A stretch of 64,000 nt of DNA from Kroppenstedtia guangzhouensis (GCF_014637345.1 NZ_BMEX01000007.1:62001-126000), one strand, 5' to 3'; shown: positions 34,063 to 45,462, counted from the first letter of the stretch. Numbers and translations are program-made. The notes: generated by a model from the sequence alone, not told the origin.

Positions 34063-35976
34063 CTACTCCGCAATCTCCGCCCAGCGTTCTGTTTTCTCCG
34101 CAAGGGAGGCTTCCAGCTCAATGAGGCGGCGTTGCCGGGGGAGACTTTCTTCCGGGCGGGTGTATATTTCTTCACGACACAGCTCCTCCTGGATTCGGGC
34201 TTTCTCCTTCTCCAGGGCTTCGATCTCCTCCTCCAGCCGGACGGCTTCTTCGCGACGACGGCGGTCTTCCCGCTCTCTCATCCGTTTTTTCCGGGTCTCC
34301 TCGGTATCATCCGCCACAGGTTTCGCTGAGTCGGTATTGGAGGTGGGGCTCTCCTTTTTCTGTTCCAGAAATTCTTCGTAGCTTCCGTCGAAGACGGTGA
34401 TGCGTCCATCCTTCACTTCCCAGATCCCGGTGGCCAACCGGTTGATGAAGTAGCGATCATGGGAGACGAACAACAGGGTGCCCGGGAAGGACTCCAACCC
34501 TTCTTCCAGCCGTTCTTTGCTCTCCAGATCCAGATGGTTGGTCGGTTCGTCCATCAGGAGCAGGTTGGCCCGGTTCAGAAGGCGCTTCAGCAGAGAGAGA
34601 CGGGCTTTTTCCCCGCCGCTGAGGGAGGAGACCCGTTTGAACACTTCCTCTCCGGTGAACAGGAACTGGCCCAGGTACGAGCGGATTTGCGTTTGATCCA
34701 GCCGGGGGTGAGCATTCCACACTTCCTCCAGAACTGTCTGTTTTTCATTCAATTCCTCCTGCTCCTGATCATAGAAATCCAGGCGGACCTGGGTGCCGAA
34801 GGTGATTTTTCCGGATAGGGGCGGAAGACTGCCGACGAGGGTTTTCAACAAACTGGACTTGCCGGCCCCGTTGGGGCCGAGCAGAGCGATCCGATCCCCT
34901 CGCTTCAGTCGGAGGCGGGCAGGGGCGATGAGGGGGTGGGCCGAATCGTATCCCACCGTGAGCTCCTCCGTCTCCAACACTTGTTGTCCGCTGGTAACAG
35001 AGGGGATAAAGCGGATCGCCGCCTTTTTTCTGTCACCGGGAGGGCGCTCGATCCGTTCCATCCGCTCCAGGGCCTTTTGTCGACTCTGGGCCCGTTTGGT
35101 TGTGGAGGCCCGGGCCATATTGCGCCGGACGAACTCTTCCATCCGTCGGATTTCCTGCTGTTGTTGTTCATATGCCTTTTCCTGCCGGACGTTCTGCTCT
35201 TCCCGTTGCCGGATATATTGGGTGTAGTTCCCTTTGTAGCGGGTGATGCGGGTTCGATCCAATTCATAGATGACCGAGACGATCCGATCGAGAAAATATC
35301 GATCATGGGAGACGACCAGCAAGGCGCCGGGGTAACTTTCCAGTGTCTGTTCCAGCCAGGCGAGAGCGTCCATATCCAGATAGTTGGTCGGCTCATCCAG
35401 GATGATCAGGTCCGGCTGTTCCAGGAGCAGCCGGGCCAAAGCGAGACGGGTTTTCTGGCCGCCACTGATTGCGTGGACGGATGTCTTTTTCCAGTCGAGA
35501 CCGCCTAATCCCAGGCCGGTAAGGGTTCCCCGAGCCCGGGCTTCATGGCTGTATCCTCCCGCTTGCTCAAAGGATTCCTGCAAGCGGGCGTACTGTTCCG
35601 TCACCTGGAGATAGCGCTTCTCATCAGCGAGAACGGAGGGTCGGCCCATCTCTTGTTCCAGATCACGGAGTTGGGTTTCCATCTCCCGAAGGTGGAGAAA
35701 GGCTTTCATCACCTCATCCCAGACCGTCCCCTCCGCGTCCGGCTCTATGCTTTGTGCCAGATAGCCGACACGGGCTTTTTTGGAGATGTGGATCTCGCCA
35801 CTGTCTGCGGGGATGCGGGAGGTGATCACTTTCAAAAGGGTGGATTTTCCTGCCCCGTTGGGTCCGATGAGGCCGACCCGCTCCTTTTCTTCCACTTTGA
35901 GGCTGATTCCCTTCAAGACAGGGGTTGCGCCGAAGGATTTGTCAATATGATTCACTTGCAGAATACTCAACTTCAT
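34063..35976 (-). CDS. ydiF: ABC-F family ATPase, YdiF-like
   Basis: The 637-residue protein has two ABC domains (both Walker A GPNGAGKS, signatures SGGQKTRLALARL and SGGEKARLSL, Walker B ILDEPTN and LMDEPTN), the ABC-F linker between them, and a C-terminal coiled coil from about 560 (KKRMREREDRRRREE). There are no membrane segments. ABC-F proteins act on the ribosome's E site; several confer antibiotic protection. Its place after tsaD and before rex matches Bacillus ydiF, though here it is inverted. A terminator-like hairpin in the leader hints at attenuation. Confidence 0.93.
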   Translation of the reverse strand: MKLSILQVNHIDKSFGATPVLKGISLKVEEKERVGLIGPNGAGKSTLLKVITSRIPADSGEIHISKKARVGYLAQSIEPDAEGTVWDEVMKAFLHLREMETQLRDLEQEMGRPSVLADEKRYLQVTEQYARLQESFEQAGGYSHEARARGTLTGLGLGGLDWKKTSVHAISGGQKTRLALARLLLEQPDLIILDEPTNYLDMDALAWLEQTLESYPGALLVVSHDRYFLDRIVSVIYELDRTRITRYKGNYTQYIRQREEQNVRQEKAYEQQQQEIRRMEEFVRRNMARASTTKRAQSRQKALERMERIERPPGDRKKAAIRFIPSVTSGQQVLETEELTVGYDSAHPLIAPARLRLKRGDRIALLGPNGAGKSSLLKTLVGSLPPLSGKITFGTQVRLDFYDQEQEELNEKQTVLEEVWNAHPRLDQTQIRSYLGQFLFTGEEVFKRVSSLSGGEKARLSLLKRLLNRANLLLMDEPTNHLDLESKERLEEGLESFPGTLLFVSHDRYFINRLATGIWEVKDGRITVFDGSYEEFLEQKKESPTSNTDSAKPVADDTEETRKKRMREREDRRRREEAVRLEEEIEALEKEKARIQEELCREEIYTRPEESLPRQRRLIELEASLAEKTERWAEIAE

Positions 35977-36025
35977 TCACCTGTATTTCGTGTAGGATGT
36001 TCCACCTCTCAGGGTGGAAGGAATA

Positions 36026-36047
36026 AAAAAACCGCCGGGTTTCAAGC
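36026..36047 (-). promoter_or_regulatory. Terminator-like hairpin in the ydiF leader
   Basis: On the minus strand AAACC-CGGC-GGTTT is followed by TTTTATT, about 55 bases ahead of the ydiF start. A second hairpin (TTCCACC/GGTGGAA) follows. Such pairs occur in attenuated leaders of ABC-F genes. Confidence 0.35.
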
Positions 36048-36130
36048 GAGGGGAGTTGACCTTTTGAGCACATGCCGATTTCATTGTATCCCATGCAAGT
36101 CGGGGAAAAAAGAGGGCCAAAGCCCGTCTG

Positions 36131-36139
36131 TGGTACAAT
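36131..36139 (+). promoter_or_regulatory. Extended -10 promoter for the cyclo-ligase gene
   Basis: TGG-TACAAT is an extended -10 element, 38 bases ahead of the start. No good -35 is visible. Confidence 0.5.
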
Positions 36140-36176
36140 CGATGTAAAGGTTCGGGTGGAATGGAGGGAAATGATC

Positions 36177-36767
36177 ATGAGTACCGAAAAAGAGGAGCTT
36201 CGGACCCGTTTGCTCTCTTTGCGGGAGGGGATGGATCCTGCCGTCGCCAGGAGGGAATCCGCTGCCGTCTGCGGTGTGTTGGGAGCGGACCCTGTTTATC
36301 AGGCAGCGGAAAAGATTCTTTTCTATATGCCCCACAGAGGGGAGGTGGATCTTCGCCCATTGATGGAGCTTGGTTGGCGGGAGGGAAAGCAAGTGGTTCT
36401 CCCCCGGTCGGTTCCCCATACACGGGAGTTGGAATTGTACCGGATCGATAGTTTCGGGGACGTGGTCCGGGGAACCTATGGCATCCGGGAGCCGGTGCCG
36501 ATGGAGGGGAACCGGGTGGCTCCAGAGGATGTGGAGTTGGTATTGGTACCCGGGATCGGTTTTGATGAAGTCGGTTACCGTCTTGGATATGGTGGAGGTT
36601 ATTATGACCGGTTTTTTGCCGGCAAGGGGGGAGATGCCATCCGGATCGGGGTGGCCTATTCCTTTCAATGGGTGCCCACTGTTTACCCGGAGTCCCACGA
36701 TCAACCCTTGCACGGGGTGGTGACACCGACAGAGATCCGGTTTGTGAAGGGAGGAAAGAGGGGATGA
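36177..36767 (+). CDS. 5-formyltetrahydrofolate cyclo-ligase
   Basis: The 196-residue protein shows the ATP-binding K of the N-terminal helix, LFYMPHRGEVDL, and the C-terminal VPGIGFDEVGYRLGYGGGYYDRFF, the hallmark of this family. The enzyme converts 5-formyl-THF to 5,10-methenyl-THF with ATP. GGAGG lies eight bases before ATG 36177; an ATG two codons upstream is too close to it. Confidence 0.95.
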   Translation: MSTEKEELRTRLLSLREGMDPAVARRESAAVCGVLGADPVYQAAEKILFYMPHRGEVDLRPLMELGWREGKQVVLPRSVPHTRELELYRIDSFGDVVRGTYGIREPVPMEGNRVAPEDVELVLVPGIGFDEVGYRLGYGGGYYDRFFAGKGGDAIRIGVAYSFQWVPTVYPESHDQPLHGVVTPTEIRFVKGGKRG

Positions 36768-36893
36768 GTGGATCGGGTGACCGGCTTCCATCGGGGACGG
36801 GCTTTTTGTTTTTGGGGAAGGAAGGGCTGTGGTTGTCGGAGAAAAGGAAAACAGACGCCCGAGGGGTGAAAATTTACAAGGGAGAGGGAACAC

Positions 36894-37196
36894 GTGTGTC
36901 TCAAGAAGGACGCAACCCCGGTCCAAAATGCTTTAGAAGTCGCTGTTGAGGCTGCCGCGGCACACACCAAGGGAATCCGGTCCGTGGCCGGATGCGAGGT
37001 GCAAGTGATTCCGTCGGAGGAGGCAGCGGACCGGGGGGTTACTGTCCGGCTGAAGATGGTGGTGGAGTACGGTTCCAACATCCCGGAGATCGGGAAAAGA
37101 GTGACCGGGGAAGTCCGGCGGGTCCTTTTCCGGATCTTCGGGTTGAGCGTGGCAGAGATCGTGTTGGAGGTGGAAGGTGTTCACCTGCCTGAATAG
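36894..37196 (+). CDS. Asp23/Gls24 family envelope stress response protein
   Basis: The 100-residue protein has the beginning of an Asp23 domain (ALEVAVEAAAAHTKGIRSVAG), VTVRLKMVVEYGSNIPEIG and VAEIVLEVEGVHLPE. Family members lie beneath the membrane and relate to cell envelope stress or alkaline shock. The GTG start follows GGGAGAGGG. It stands alone after the cyclo-ligase gene. Confidence 0.9.
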   Translation: MCLKKDATPVQNALEVAVEAAAAHTKGIRSVAGCEVQVIPSEEAADRGVTVRLKMVVEYGSNIPEIGKRVTGEVRRVLFRIFGLSVAEIVLEVEGVHLPE

Positions 37197-37460
37197 TCCC
37201 GGAAGAAGGGGGCTGAGGAAGGGAAAACCGGACGGTTCAAGACTGTTGATTAACCACTTTTTTTCTTGTCCCAATCGTAAGCTGGTCTTCTGATCCGTAT
37301 TCATCTGTCTGCGGTGCGATGAAGGGATGGACTTTGCATCCATTTGATTCCGGCGGGGCCACAACGTCATCCTGTACACAGACCACCAGCACCCCGAGCG
37401 ACGGTCCGGATCGAGCAGGTTTGGATATTGTGCAACAACCCTTCTCCCATTCAGACGGGT

Positions 37461-37667
37461 CTATTCCTCCTCTACGAAACAGGCGAGCAATCCCAACTTT
37501 TCTTGCAGGCGACAAAGCTCCATATTCCAAAAAGTGAGATCGGCAGTCAGTGTCTCGGCGGTTTGCCGGTGACCCGCCGCTATGGCTTGATCCCGGAGTT
37601 TGCCTCCCTCCCGGATTTTTTCCGTTAAAAAGAGTGCCCGTTGTTGTTCACGATAAATCTGGGACAT
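37461..37667 (-). CDS. Small hypothetical protein, 68 aa
   Basis: ATG 37667 follows AAAGGAAG at good spacing. The peptide is helical (SQIYREQQRALFLTEKIREGG) and matches no family I know. A frame on the other strand (37319-37537) overlaps it partly and looks less protein-like. Confidence 0.5.
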   Translation of the reverse strand: MSQIYREQQRALFLTEKIREGGKLRDQAIAAGHRQTAETLTADLTFWNMELCRLQEKLGLLACFVEEE

Positions 37668-37694
37668 GGAAGATCTTCCTTTACATGAAAGTGA

Positions 37695-37719
37695 AACAGC
37701 CCGCGTAATGCGGGCTGTT
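37695..37719 (-). terminator. Strong hairpin upstream of the 68-aa gene
   Basis: AACAGCCCGC pairs with GCGGGCTGTT. On the minus strand it is followed by TCACTTTC, so it may act as a leader attenuator; the T run is poor. Confidence 0.35.
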
Positions 37720-38037
37720 GAACAGAGGATAAGGGAATAATGGTATGAATGAGTCCGCTGCGGACATATTCAGTGTATTCCGGAAATGTCTCCATTACAA
37801 TAGGACGGAAGATGCATTTTACTAGGTGATTCAGCTGTCATCCTCCCGTCGGGTCCCATCGCCCCAAGGGGGTAGGAGGTGAACCTGGAGAGGAAAGGCG
37901 TTAAGATCTTGTGAATCCGTACACAAAACCGGGGAAGGTTGATAAAATGTAGACACGGATCCTTGCATCCTGCTCTCTTTTGTCTGTCTCAAGTGGGGAA
38001 AAATCAATCCTCCCTGGGTTGAAGGGGGAGACGAACC
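37720..38037. other. Long leader of the MoeA-like gene
   Basis: No gene is seen. CATCCTCC and GGAGGTG near 37841-37884, with CCCC/GGGG inside, can form a compact structure. I could not match it to a known riboswitch. Confidence 0.35.
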
Positions 38038-39033
38038 ATGAAAAGCTCCTTGCGGGAAGTGCATGTGACAGAGGCGGTGGGAATGGTGTTGGCACACGAC
38101 CTGACCCAAGTGGTTCCGGGGCGGTTTAAGGGACCCCTTTTCCGCAAAGGACACGTGATTCGGGAAGAGGATTTTGAAGCCCTCTTGTCGATTGGAAAGG
38201 AACATATCTATGTGATGGAGTTGGCGGCGGGAGAACTCCATGAGAATGACGCCGCCTGTCGGATTGCCCAGGCAGTCGGCGGGCCGGGACTCACCCTGAC
38301 TGCACCGGTGGAAGGGAAGGTTCAGTTGGTTTCCGATGGGGATGGGCTATTAAAAGTGGACGCCACCCGGGTTCTTGCCATCAATGAAGTGGAACAGGCG
38401 GTTTTATCCACCCTGAAAACGGACATACCGGTTAAAGAAGGAGAAGTGGTGGCGGCATCGAGGGTGATTCCCTTGATCTATCCCGTGGACAGGATTGAAC
38501 AGGTGGAGCGAATCGCTGCTGATGGGGAAAGGCCGGTATTGGAGGTGCTTCCATTTCGGCGCTTGAAGGTGGGAGTGGTCACCACCGGCAGTGAAATTTA
38601 CCATGGGCGTATTCCGGATCGGTTCGGCCCGGTGATTCAGGAGAAGCTTCAATCTTTCGGTTCCACTGTGATGGGACAGACACTGGCCGGTGATGACAAG
38701 GAATTGATCCAGGCACAGATTCGTGCGTTTGTGGATCGGGGGGCCGATCTGGTCTTGGTGACCGGGGGCATGTCTGTCGATCCTGATGACCGGACCCCCG
38801 GTGCGATCGCATCCCTCGGTGCAGAAGTGGTCAGTTATGGAACCCCGATGTTGCCGGGATCTATGTTGATGATCGCTTATTATCGGGAGATTCCGATCCT
38901 GGGTCTTCCCGGATGTGTGATTCATGATGAATACACTTCCTTTGATCTCTTCTTGCCCCGCATTCTGACCGGGGAGAAGGTGAAACGGGAGGATATCGTC
39001 CGGTTGGGATACGGCGGGCTGCATTCATGCTGA
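38038..39033 (+). CDS. MoeA-like molybdopterin-binding protein
   Basis: The 331-residue protein has a diverged N-terminal part and a clear MPT-binding domain ([72 protein letters not shown]). It is shorter than MoeA and lacks MoeA's domain I and IV features. Such proteins often serve maturation of molybdenum hydroxylases. GGGGGAG lies before the ATG. It is a second MoeA-type protein in this window beside the fusion at 16449. Confidence 0.88.
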   Translation: MKSSLREVHVTEAVGMVLAHDLTQVVPGRFKGPLFRKGHVIREEDFEALLSIGKEHIYVMELAAGELHENDAACRIAQAVGGPGLTLTAPVEGKVQLVSDGDGLLKVDATRVLAINEVEQAVLSTLKTDIPVKEGEVVAASRVIPLIYPVDRIEQVERIAADGERPVLEVLPFRRLKVGVVTTGSEIYHGRIPDRFGPVIQEKLQSFGSTVMGQTLAGDDKELIQAQIRAFVDRGADLVLVTGGMSVDPDDRTPGAIASLGAEVVSYGTPMLPGSMLMIAYYREIPILGLPGCVIHDEYTSFDLFLPRILTGEKVKREDIVRLGYGGLHSC

Positions 39034-39100
39034 CCCGATCATCCGCCGGCAAAGTGAGCCGGCGCTCTCAAAATCCCGATCGATGCTTCGGAGGCTGGAT

Positions 39101-39781
39101 ATGTCAGATATGAGGATTCCCCAGGTGACGGCTAAGCGGTTGCCGCTTTATTACCGCTACCTGGAGAAACTGCACGCCATCGGAAAAAGGCGCGTCTCTT
39201 CGGCGCAATTGAGCGATGCTTTGCAGATCGACCCCGCCACAATCCGCCGGGATTTTTCTTACCTGGGGGAACTGGGGAAAAAGGGATATGGCTACAATGT
39301 CAACTATCTGCTGCAGTTTCTGCGGGATTTTTTGCGCCAGGACGAGGTGACCAATGTGGTCCTGGTGGGAGTTGGCCATCTGGGCACTGCATTGTTGGGG
39401 TACAACTTTTATCGGAGTCACAGTACCAAGATCGTGGCAGGCTTTGATACGGATCCGGGCAAAGTGGGGACAGAGGTGGAGGGGATTCCCGTATTCCCCA
39501 TGGACCGATTTGCCGAAGTGAGAGAGTTGCACCATGTGGAGGTGGCCATTTTGACGGTTCCGGCCAATGAGGCGCAGGCCACCACTGATCGGATCGTTGC
39601 CAGCGGGATCCGGGGAATACTCAATTTTACTCCGGCCCGGCTGACGGTGCCGAAAAATGTCCGGCTGCATCATATCGATCTGACGATCGAACTGCAGACA
39701 CTGATCTATTTTCTGAAAAATTTCCCGCCGGAAGAGGACATCCCCCCTGCGGAAGATGGGCACACAGATGGACGGGGCTGA
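39101..39781 (+). CDS. rex: Redox-sensing transcriptional repressor Rex
   Basis: From ATG 39101, after CGGAGG, the protein has 226 residues. The winged helix ([47 protein letters not shown]) precedes the NAD-binding fold ([13 protein letters not shown]). Rex senses the NADH/NAD ratio and represses fermentation and anaerobic respiration genes. It is the head of rex-tatC, as in Bacillus. Confidence 0.96.
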   Translation: MSDMRIPQVTAKRLPLYYRYLEKLHAIGKRRVSSAQLSDALQIDPATIRRDFSYLGELGKKGYGYNVNYLLQFLRDFLRQDEVTNVVLVGVGHLGTALLGYNFYRSHSTKIVAGFDTDPGKVGTEVEGIPVFPMDRFAEVRELHHVEVAILTVPANEAQATTDRIVASGIRGILNFTPARLTVPKNVRLHHIDLTIELQTLIYFLKNFPPEEDIPPAEDGHTDGRG

Positions 39782-39817
39782 CAAGACGGGTGGAAAAGGG
39801 AGAGGGAAGGGACAGCC

Positions 39818-40615
39818 ATGAGTGGTGAAGAACAGAAGCATTGGACCGAACATTTGGGTGAACTTCGCAGCCGAATTCTGATCACCCTGGCCACATTCAT
39901 CATCATGTTGTTCATCGGCTTTTTGTTTGCACAACCGATGATTCACTTTATGAAAGAGGATCTGTTGCAAGGGTCTCTTCATGAGACCCTGAAGCTTCAT
40001 ATCTTTTCTCCGGGTGAGGCCCTCAGCATCTATATGCAGTTCGCCTTTGTGGTTGCGGTCACATTTACACTTCCCGTCGCGTTGTACCAGGCTTGGGCCT
40101 TTGTCCGGCCGGGGTTGACGACTCGGGAGCAACGGGCGACATTGCGTTACATTCCTTCTGCCGTCCTGTTGTTTTTGGTGGGACTCTTATTCGGTTATTC
40201 CTGGATCTTTCCTTTCCTTCTCAACTTCATGTTTAAGTTGACAGCTTCGCTGGGGGCGACGGAAACCTACGGGATGTATGAATTTTTTCGCTTTATGTTC
40301 CGGGTGGTGTTCCCGATTGCCGTTTTGTTTGAGATGCCGGTAATCATCCTGTTCCTGACGCGGATTCGGCTGTTAAATCCGCATCTTTTGCGTAAAGGGC
40401 GCCGTTTCGCTTATCTGATGATGGTGGTGCTGGCCGCCCTGGTGACCCCGCCGGATTTTGTCAGTAACATCCTGGTGACGATTCCGCTCATTCTTCTCTA
40501 TGAAGTGAGTATCTGGCTGTCGTCACGGGTCTACAGCCGGATTGAAGCGGAAGATGAAGAGCGGGAGCGTCAATGGAAAGAACGGGAGAAAGCGGATGCA
40601 GAAGACGGATGGTAA
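39818..40615 (+). CDS. tatC: Sec-independent protein translocase TatC
   Basis: The 265-residue protein has six membrane helices, with HLGELRSRI at the start and YQAWAFVRPGLTTREQR, VLFEMPVIILFLTRI, LAALVTPPDF in the body. TatC binds twin-arginine signals. AAGGGACAG precedes the ATG. No tatA lies beside it; only 36 bases separate rex and tatC, so TatA must be encoded elsewhere. The C-terminal tail is charged and cytoplasmic. Confidence 0.95.
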   Translation: MSGEEQKHWTEHLGELRSRILITLATFIIMLFIGFLFAQPMIHFMKEDLLQGSLHETLKLHIFSPGEALSIYMQFAFVVAVTFTLPVALYQAWAFVRPGLTTREQRATLRYIPSAVLLFLVGLLFGYSWIFPFLLNFMFKLTASLGATETYGMYEFFRFMFRVVFPIAVLFEMPVIILFLTRIRLLNPHLLRKGRRFAYLMMVVLAALVTPPDFVSNILVTIPLILLYEVSIWLSSRVYSRIEAEDEERERQWKEREKADAEDGW

Positions 40616-40627
40616 ACGGAAAAGCGG

Positions 40628-40650
40628 GAAGGGGGGCCCCTTCTCTTTTT
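40628..40650 (+). terminator. Rho-independent terminator after tatC
   Basis: GAAGGG pairs with CCCTTC around GGGC, followed by TCTTTTTC. Confidence 0.7.
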
Positions 40651-40762
40651 CTTGTGCGGTTTGAAGCGTAGGTTTGGAAGACCGAAATTGCGATTGATCC
40701 GGGGGTGGGGGGTTTTCCCCGGCTTCCGCCACCATGGTGAACAAATTTTTTCGGAGGGGGTC

Positions 40763-40791
40763 TTGCAAAACAGGGCCAATGGGGATATTAT
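40763..40791 (+). promoter_or_regulatory. Sigma-A promoter of groES-groEL
   Basis: TTGCAA and TATTAT with a 17-base spacer lie directly ahead of the CIRCE element. Confidence 0.8.
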
Positions 40792-40801
40792 GTAATTGGT
40801 G

Positions 40802-40828
40802 TTAGCACTCAGGCTTGATGAGTGCTAA
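40802..40828 (+). promoter_or_regulatory. CIRCE element (HrcA operator)
   Basis: TTAGCACTC and GAGTGCTAA are separated by nine bases, a perfect match to the consensus. HrcA should repress groES-groEL until heat shock. Confidence 0.98.
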
Positions 40829-40866
40829 CAGAAAAACATTTCACCCATAAAGGAGGGTGTACAGAC

Positions 40867-41148
40867 GTGATCAAACCCTTGGGGGATCGAGTCGTTCTGC
40901 AAGCTATCGAGCAAGAGGAGAAAACGGCCAGCGGCATTGTCCTGCCGGAGACGGCCAAGGAGAAGCCTCAGGAAGGCAAAGTGATCGCGGTAGGCACCGG
41001 GCGCTATGAAAATGGACAAAAAGTCAACCTCGAAGTCAAAGAGGGCGACCGGGTGATCTTCTCCAAATATGCGGGTACGGAAGTGAAAGTGGGAGACACG
41101 GAATATCTCATTCTGCGTGAAAGTGATATTCTGGCTGTACTCGACTGA
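40867..41148 (+). CDS. groES: Co-chaperonin GroES
   Basis: GTG 40867 follows AAAGGAGGGTG and gives 93 residues: [10 protein letters not shown], the mobile loop [21 protein letters not shown] and [15 protein letters not shown]. It caps GroEL. Controlled by CIRCE. Confidence 0.98.
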   Translation: MIKPLGDRVVLQAIEQEEKTASGIVLPETAKEKPQEGKVIAVGTGRYENGQKVNLEVKEGDRVIFSKYAGTEVKVGDTEYLILRESDILAVLD

Positions 41149-41183
41149 TCTTTCCACCCTGTCGAATAAAAACCCCTACATAG

Positions 41184-42833
<1,650 letters not shown>

Positions 42834-42850
42834 GCTCCCAACCCAAAGTC

Positions 42851-42880
42851 AACCCTGTGGATCCCTCCGCAGGGTTTTTT
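42851..42880 (+). terminator. Rho-independent terminator after groEL
   Basis: AACCCTGTGGA pairs with TCCGCAGGGTT (one G-T), followed by TTTTT. Confidence 0.9.
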
Positions 42881-42998
42881 CCGTTCAGTGGGGGGAGCCT
42901 TCCCTCTGGGCTTGAAGCGGGAAATGATTTTCCGATATACTTTGCGTGAAGCAACCGGTCCAGACAGCAGGCCGGGAACATCGGTTGGGAGGCGGATG

Positions 42999-43358
42999 AT
43001 GGAACAGGAGAACAATCCCCCGTCCGAGAATCGGAAATCAAAATCGTCGGTCGACCTGGATCCCAAAGTGGCGGCAGTGTTAAGTTATCTACTGGGATGG
43101 GTGAGCGGTCTCATCTTTTTACTCCTGGAAAAGGAGAACCGGTTTGTCAGGTTCCACGCGGCACAATCGATCGTCACCTTTGGTTCCCTGACGCTTTTAA
43201 ATTTGGTGGCGGGAGTGATCCCGATTCTGGGAGGGATCATTCACTTTCTAATCTGGCCGGTCACGCTGATCCTTTGGATCGTCTTGATGGTGAAAGCCTA
43301 CCAAGAGGAGTGGTACCGCTTGCCGGTGGCCGGCGAAATCTCGGAGAAACTGTTGTAA
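42999..43358 (+). CDS. DUF4870-type small membrane protein
   Basis: ATG 42999 follows GGGAGGCG and gives 119 residues. After a charged start come three hydrophobic segments; VAAVLSYLLGWVSGLIFLL, RFHAAQSIVTFG and LILWIVLMVKAYQ are characteristic of DUF4870 proteins. Function unknown. Confidence 0.85.
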   Translation: MEQENNPPSENRKSKSSVDLDPKVAAVLSYLLGWVSGLIFLLLEKENRFVRFHAAQSIVTFGSLTLLNLVAGVIPILGGIIHFLIWPVTLILWIVLMVKAYQEEWYRLPVAGEISEKLL

Positions 43359-43447
43359 TCAGTGTTTCCCCACAGGTTCGGTTGACTGTTTATCCAACAG
43401 GAAAGAATATCGAGAACAAGTGAATTTCACAAGTAGGGAGTGATTTC

Positions 43448-43654
43448 ATGGCGAATGTCAAGATTCAAATCAGGGATAAAGGTCCCTTGATTGTACGCGG
43501 CGATGTAGAGTTGACAGATGCGGAGGGAAACCGCTTTGAAACCAAACAACAATTCGCCCTCTGCAGATGTGGTCTGTCCCGGAACAAACCTTTCTGTGAT
43601 GCCAGTCACAAAGATCAATTTGAAGACTGTGCCAGGGCGAAAAAGGTATTGTGA
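43448..43654 (+). CDS. CDGSH iron-sulfur domain protein
   Basis: The 68-residue protein has CRCGLSRNKPFCDASH, the 3Cys-1His ligand set of CDGSH 2Fe-2S domains. Members carry labile redox clusters; the bacterial role is unknown. TAGGGAGTG lies ahead of the ATG. It is a single-gene unit. Confidence 0.92.
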   Translation: MANVKIQIRDKGPLIVRGDVELTDAEGNRFETKQQFALCRCGLSRNKPFCDASHKDQFEDCARAKKVL

Positions 43655-43668
43655 AAGCCCGTGTAAAG

Positions 43669-43705
43669 AGAAATCACCCGCCTCCGACGGGAGCGGGTGA
43701 TTTCT
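43669..43705. terminator. Bidirectional hairpin between convergent genes
   Basis: AGAAATCACCCGC pairs perfectly with GCGGGTGATTTCT around an 11-base loop; T run on either side is modest. Confidence 0.6.
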
Positions 43706-43746
43706 GCCTTTGTTGGCAACCATTCCTGGGAAATGAGACCACACTG

Positions 43747-45111
43747 TTACTGGCTGTTTATGGGGGGAGTCCCTCCGATTGCAGAGGTTCGGTTCTCCCG
43801 GAAAAATTGTGGCAGATGATCCCGATGGGCTTCCAGCATTTCATCCAGGATCTGTTTGGCAACGGTGTCTGACGGGACCAAGGGATGGATCGTCATGGCC
43901 AACAGGGCTTGGTGATAATCTCCTGTGACGGCGGCCTCGATCGCGACCCGTTCAAAGGATTTGATCTGTTGGACCAATCCCCGGACCGCTACCGGAAGCT
44001 TACCAACAGTGATCGGCCGGGGGCCCTCCCGGGTGATCACACAGTTGACCTCCACCGCCGATTCGGGGGAGATGTCGGTGATGGCTCCGTTGTTTCGCAC
44101 GTTGACCGGCTGGATATCCCCTGTGTCGTTATGGATGGAATGGATCAGGTTGCAAGCCGCGTCACTGTAATAGGCCCCCCCGCGTTTTTCAAGTTGGGGA
44201 GGCTTGATGTTCAAATCGGGATCTTTGTATAACTCAAACAGCTCCTGCTCCAACTGTTTGACCACTTCGGCCCGGGTTCCCTTTTCCTGTGCGGCCGCTT
44301 TTTCTTCTTTCAGGATCTTGTCGGTCTGGTAGTAATAGCGGTGATAGGGGCAGGGCAACAATCGCAACCCTTTGATAAAATCGGGTTCCCAACCGAGATC
44401 GGTGATATTTTCCATGGTGACGCCGGATAAGTTCCCGCTGGTTAACTGTTCCAGCAATCGGTCGGTGATATTTTTGCCGTCGAGATACACATTCAGACCG
44501 AACACCATATGGTTCAAACCGGCGAAATCGATCTGAACGCGATCCGCCTCCACTTCGAGCAGTTTGGCGATCCCCATGCGCATGCCGATGGGAACATTGC
44601 ACAGACCGACGACTTTTTGGATGTTACTGTGCCGGAGGACGGCCTCGGTGATCATCCCGGCGGGATTGGAAAAGTTGATCATCCAAGCTTGTGGACACAG
44701 CTCCTCCATTTCCCGGGCGATGTCGAGTATGACTGGAATGGTGCGAAGCCCTTTCATCAATCCCCCGGGGCCGTTGGTTTCCTGTCCGATCACCCCGTAT
44801 TTCAGGGGGATCCGTTCATCTTTGATCCGGGCTTCCAACAATCCGACGCGAATCTGTGTGGTGACGAAGTCGGCATCCTTCAATGCCTCCCGGCGATCCA
44901 GAGTCAAGTGGATCTTCATCGGGATGCCGGCTTTCTCCACCATTCGTCGGGCCAGTGCACCGACGATGTCCAGTTTCTTTTTCCCTTCCGGAATGTCGAC
45001 CAGCCATAGCTCCTGCACCGGAAGTTCTTCATATCGCTTGATAAATCCTTCCACCAATTCGGGAGTGTAGCTGGACCCTCCACCGATCGTGGCAATTTTC
45101 AGCCCTTTCAC
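43747..45111 (-). CDS. GH4 family 6-phospho-beta-glucosidase / phospho-chitobiase
   Basis: The 454-residue protein has the NAD-binding [32 protein letters not shown] and the metal-binding CNVPIGM, all GH4 signatures of the LicH/CelF/ChbF type. These enzymes cleave the phosphorylated disaccharide by an NAD- and Mn-dependent redox route. The presence of a ChbG-type deacetylase in the operon hints at chitobiose as substrate; cellobiose remains possible. The GTG overlaps the IIA stop (GTGA). Confidence 0.92.
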   Translation of the reverse strand: MKGLKIATIGGGSSYTPELVEGFIKRYEELPVQELWLVDIPEGKKKLDIVGALARRMVEKAGIPMKIHLTLDRREALKDADFVTTQIRVGLLEARIKDERIPLKYGVIGQETNGPGGLMKGLRTIPVILDIAREMEELCPQAWMINFSNPAGMITEAVLRHSNIQKVVGLCNVPIGMRMGIAKLLEVEADRVQIDFAGLNHMVFGLNVYLDGKNITDRLLEQLTSGNLSGVTMENITDLGWEPDFIKGLRLLPCPYHRYYYQTDKILKEEKAAAQEKGTRAEVVKQLEQELFELYKDPDLNIKPPQLEKRGGAYYSDAACNLIHSIHNDTGDIQPVNVRNNGAITDISPESAVEVNCVITREGPRPITVGKLPVAVRGLVQQIKSFERVAIEAAVTGDYHQALLAMTIHPLVPSDTVAKQILDEMLEAHRDHLPQFFRENRTSAIGGTPPINSQ

Positions 45112-45440
45112 CTTTGAACACCTCCGGAAATATGAATTCTTTCATACAGATCGACAAATTCCGAGGCAAGATCTTGAATGGAGATGGCATTCATCAGATG
45201 ATCCTGTGCATGCACCATTAACAAGGTGATCGGTTGGGAATTTCCCCCGGCTTCCCGTTGAATCAAGGTGGTCTGGATCCGGTGGGCTTTAGTGATCTCT
45301 TCCCCGGCTTGCGCCAGTTTTTCTCTTGCATTGACAAAGTCTCCTTTTTTTGCAAGGCGGATCGCTTCCATGGCGCAACTCCGTGCGTTGCCCCCGTACA
45401 GGATCATTTCAAACACGGTTTCCTCCGAAGATGCATCCAT
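45108..45440 (-). CDS. PTS lactose/cellobiose family IIA component
   Basis: ATG 45440 follows AAGGGGAGA and gives 110 residues. VHAQDHLMN holds the phosphorylated histidine, and the all-helical pattern ([19 protein letters not shown]) matches LicA/ChbA. It accepts phosphate from HPr and passes it to IIB. An ATG seven codons upstream is an alternative start. Confidence 0.93.
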   Translation of the reverse strand: MDASSEETVFEMILYGGNARSCAMEAIRLAKKGDFVNAREKLAQAGEEITKAHRIQTTLIQREAGGNSQPITLLMVHAQDHLMNAISIQDLASEFVDLYERIHISGGVQR

Positions 45441-45462
45441 CGGCATTCTCCCCTTATCCATA

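Noticed and set aside
37319-37537. 72-codon forward frame, considered as a spore germination (GerP-like) protein
   Set aside because: The composition (SGGATTSSCTQTTSTPSDGPD) is suggestive, but no start site fits and it overlaps a better-supported reverse gene. Not convincing.
37841-37884. Moco or other riboswitch ahead of the MoeA-like gene
   Set aside because: Pairing is possible but the conserved cores of known classes could not be found.
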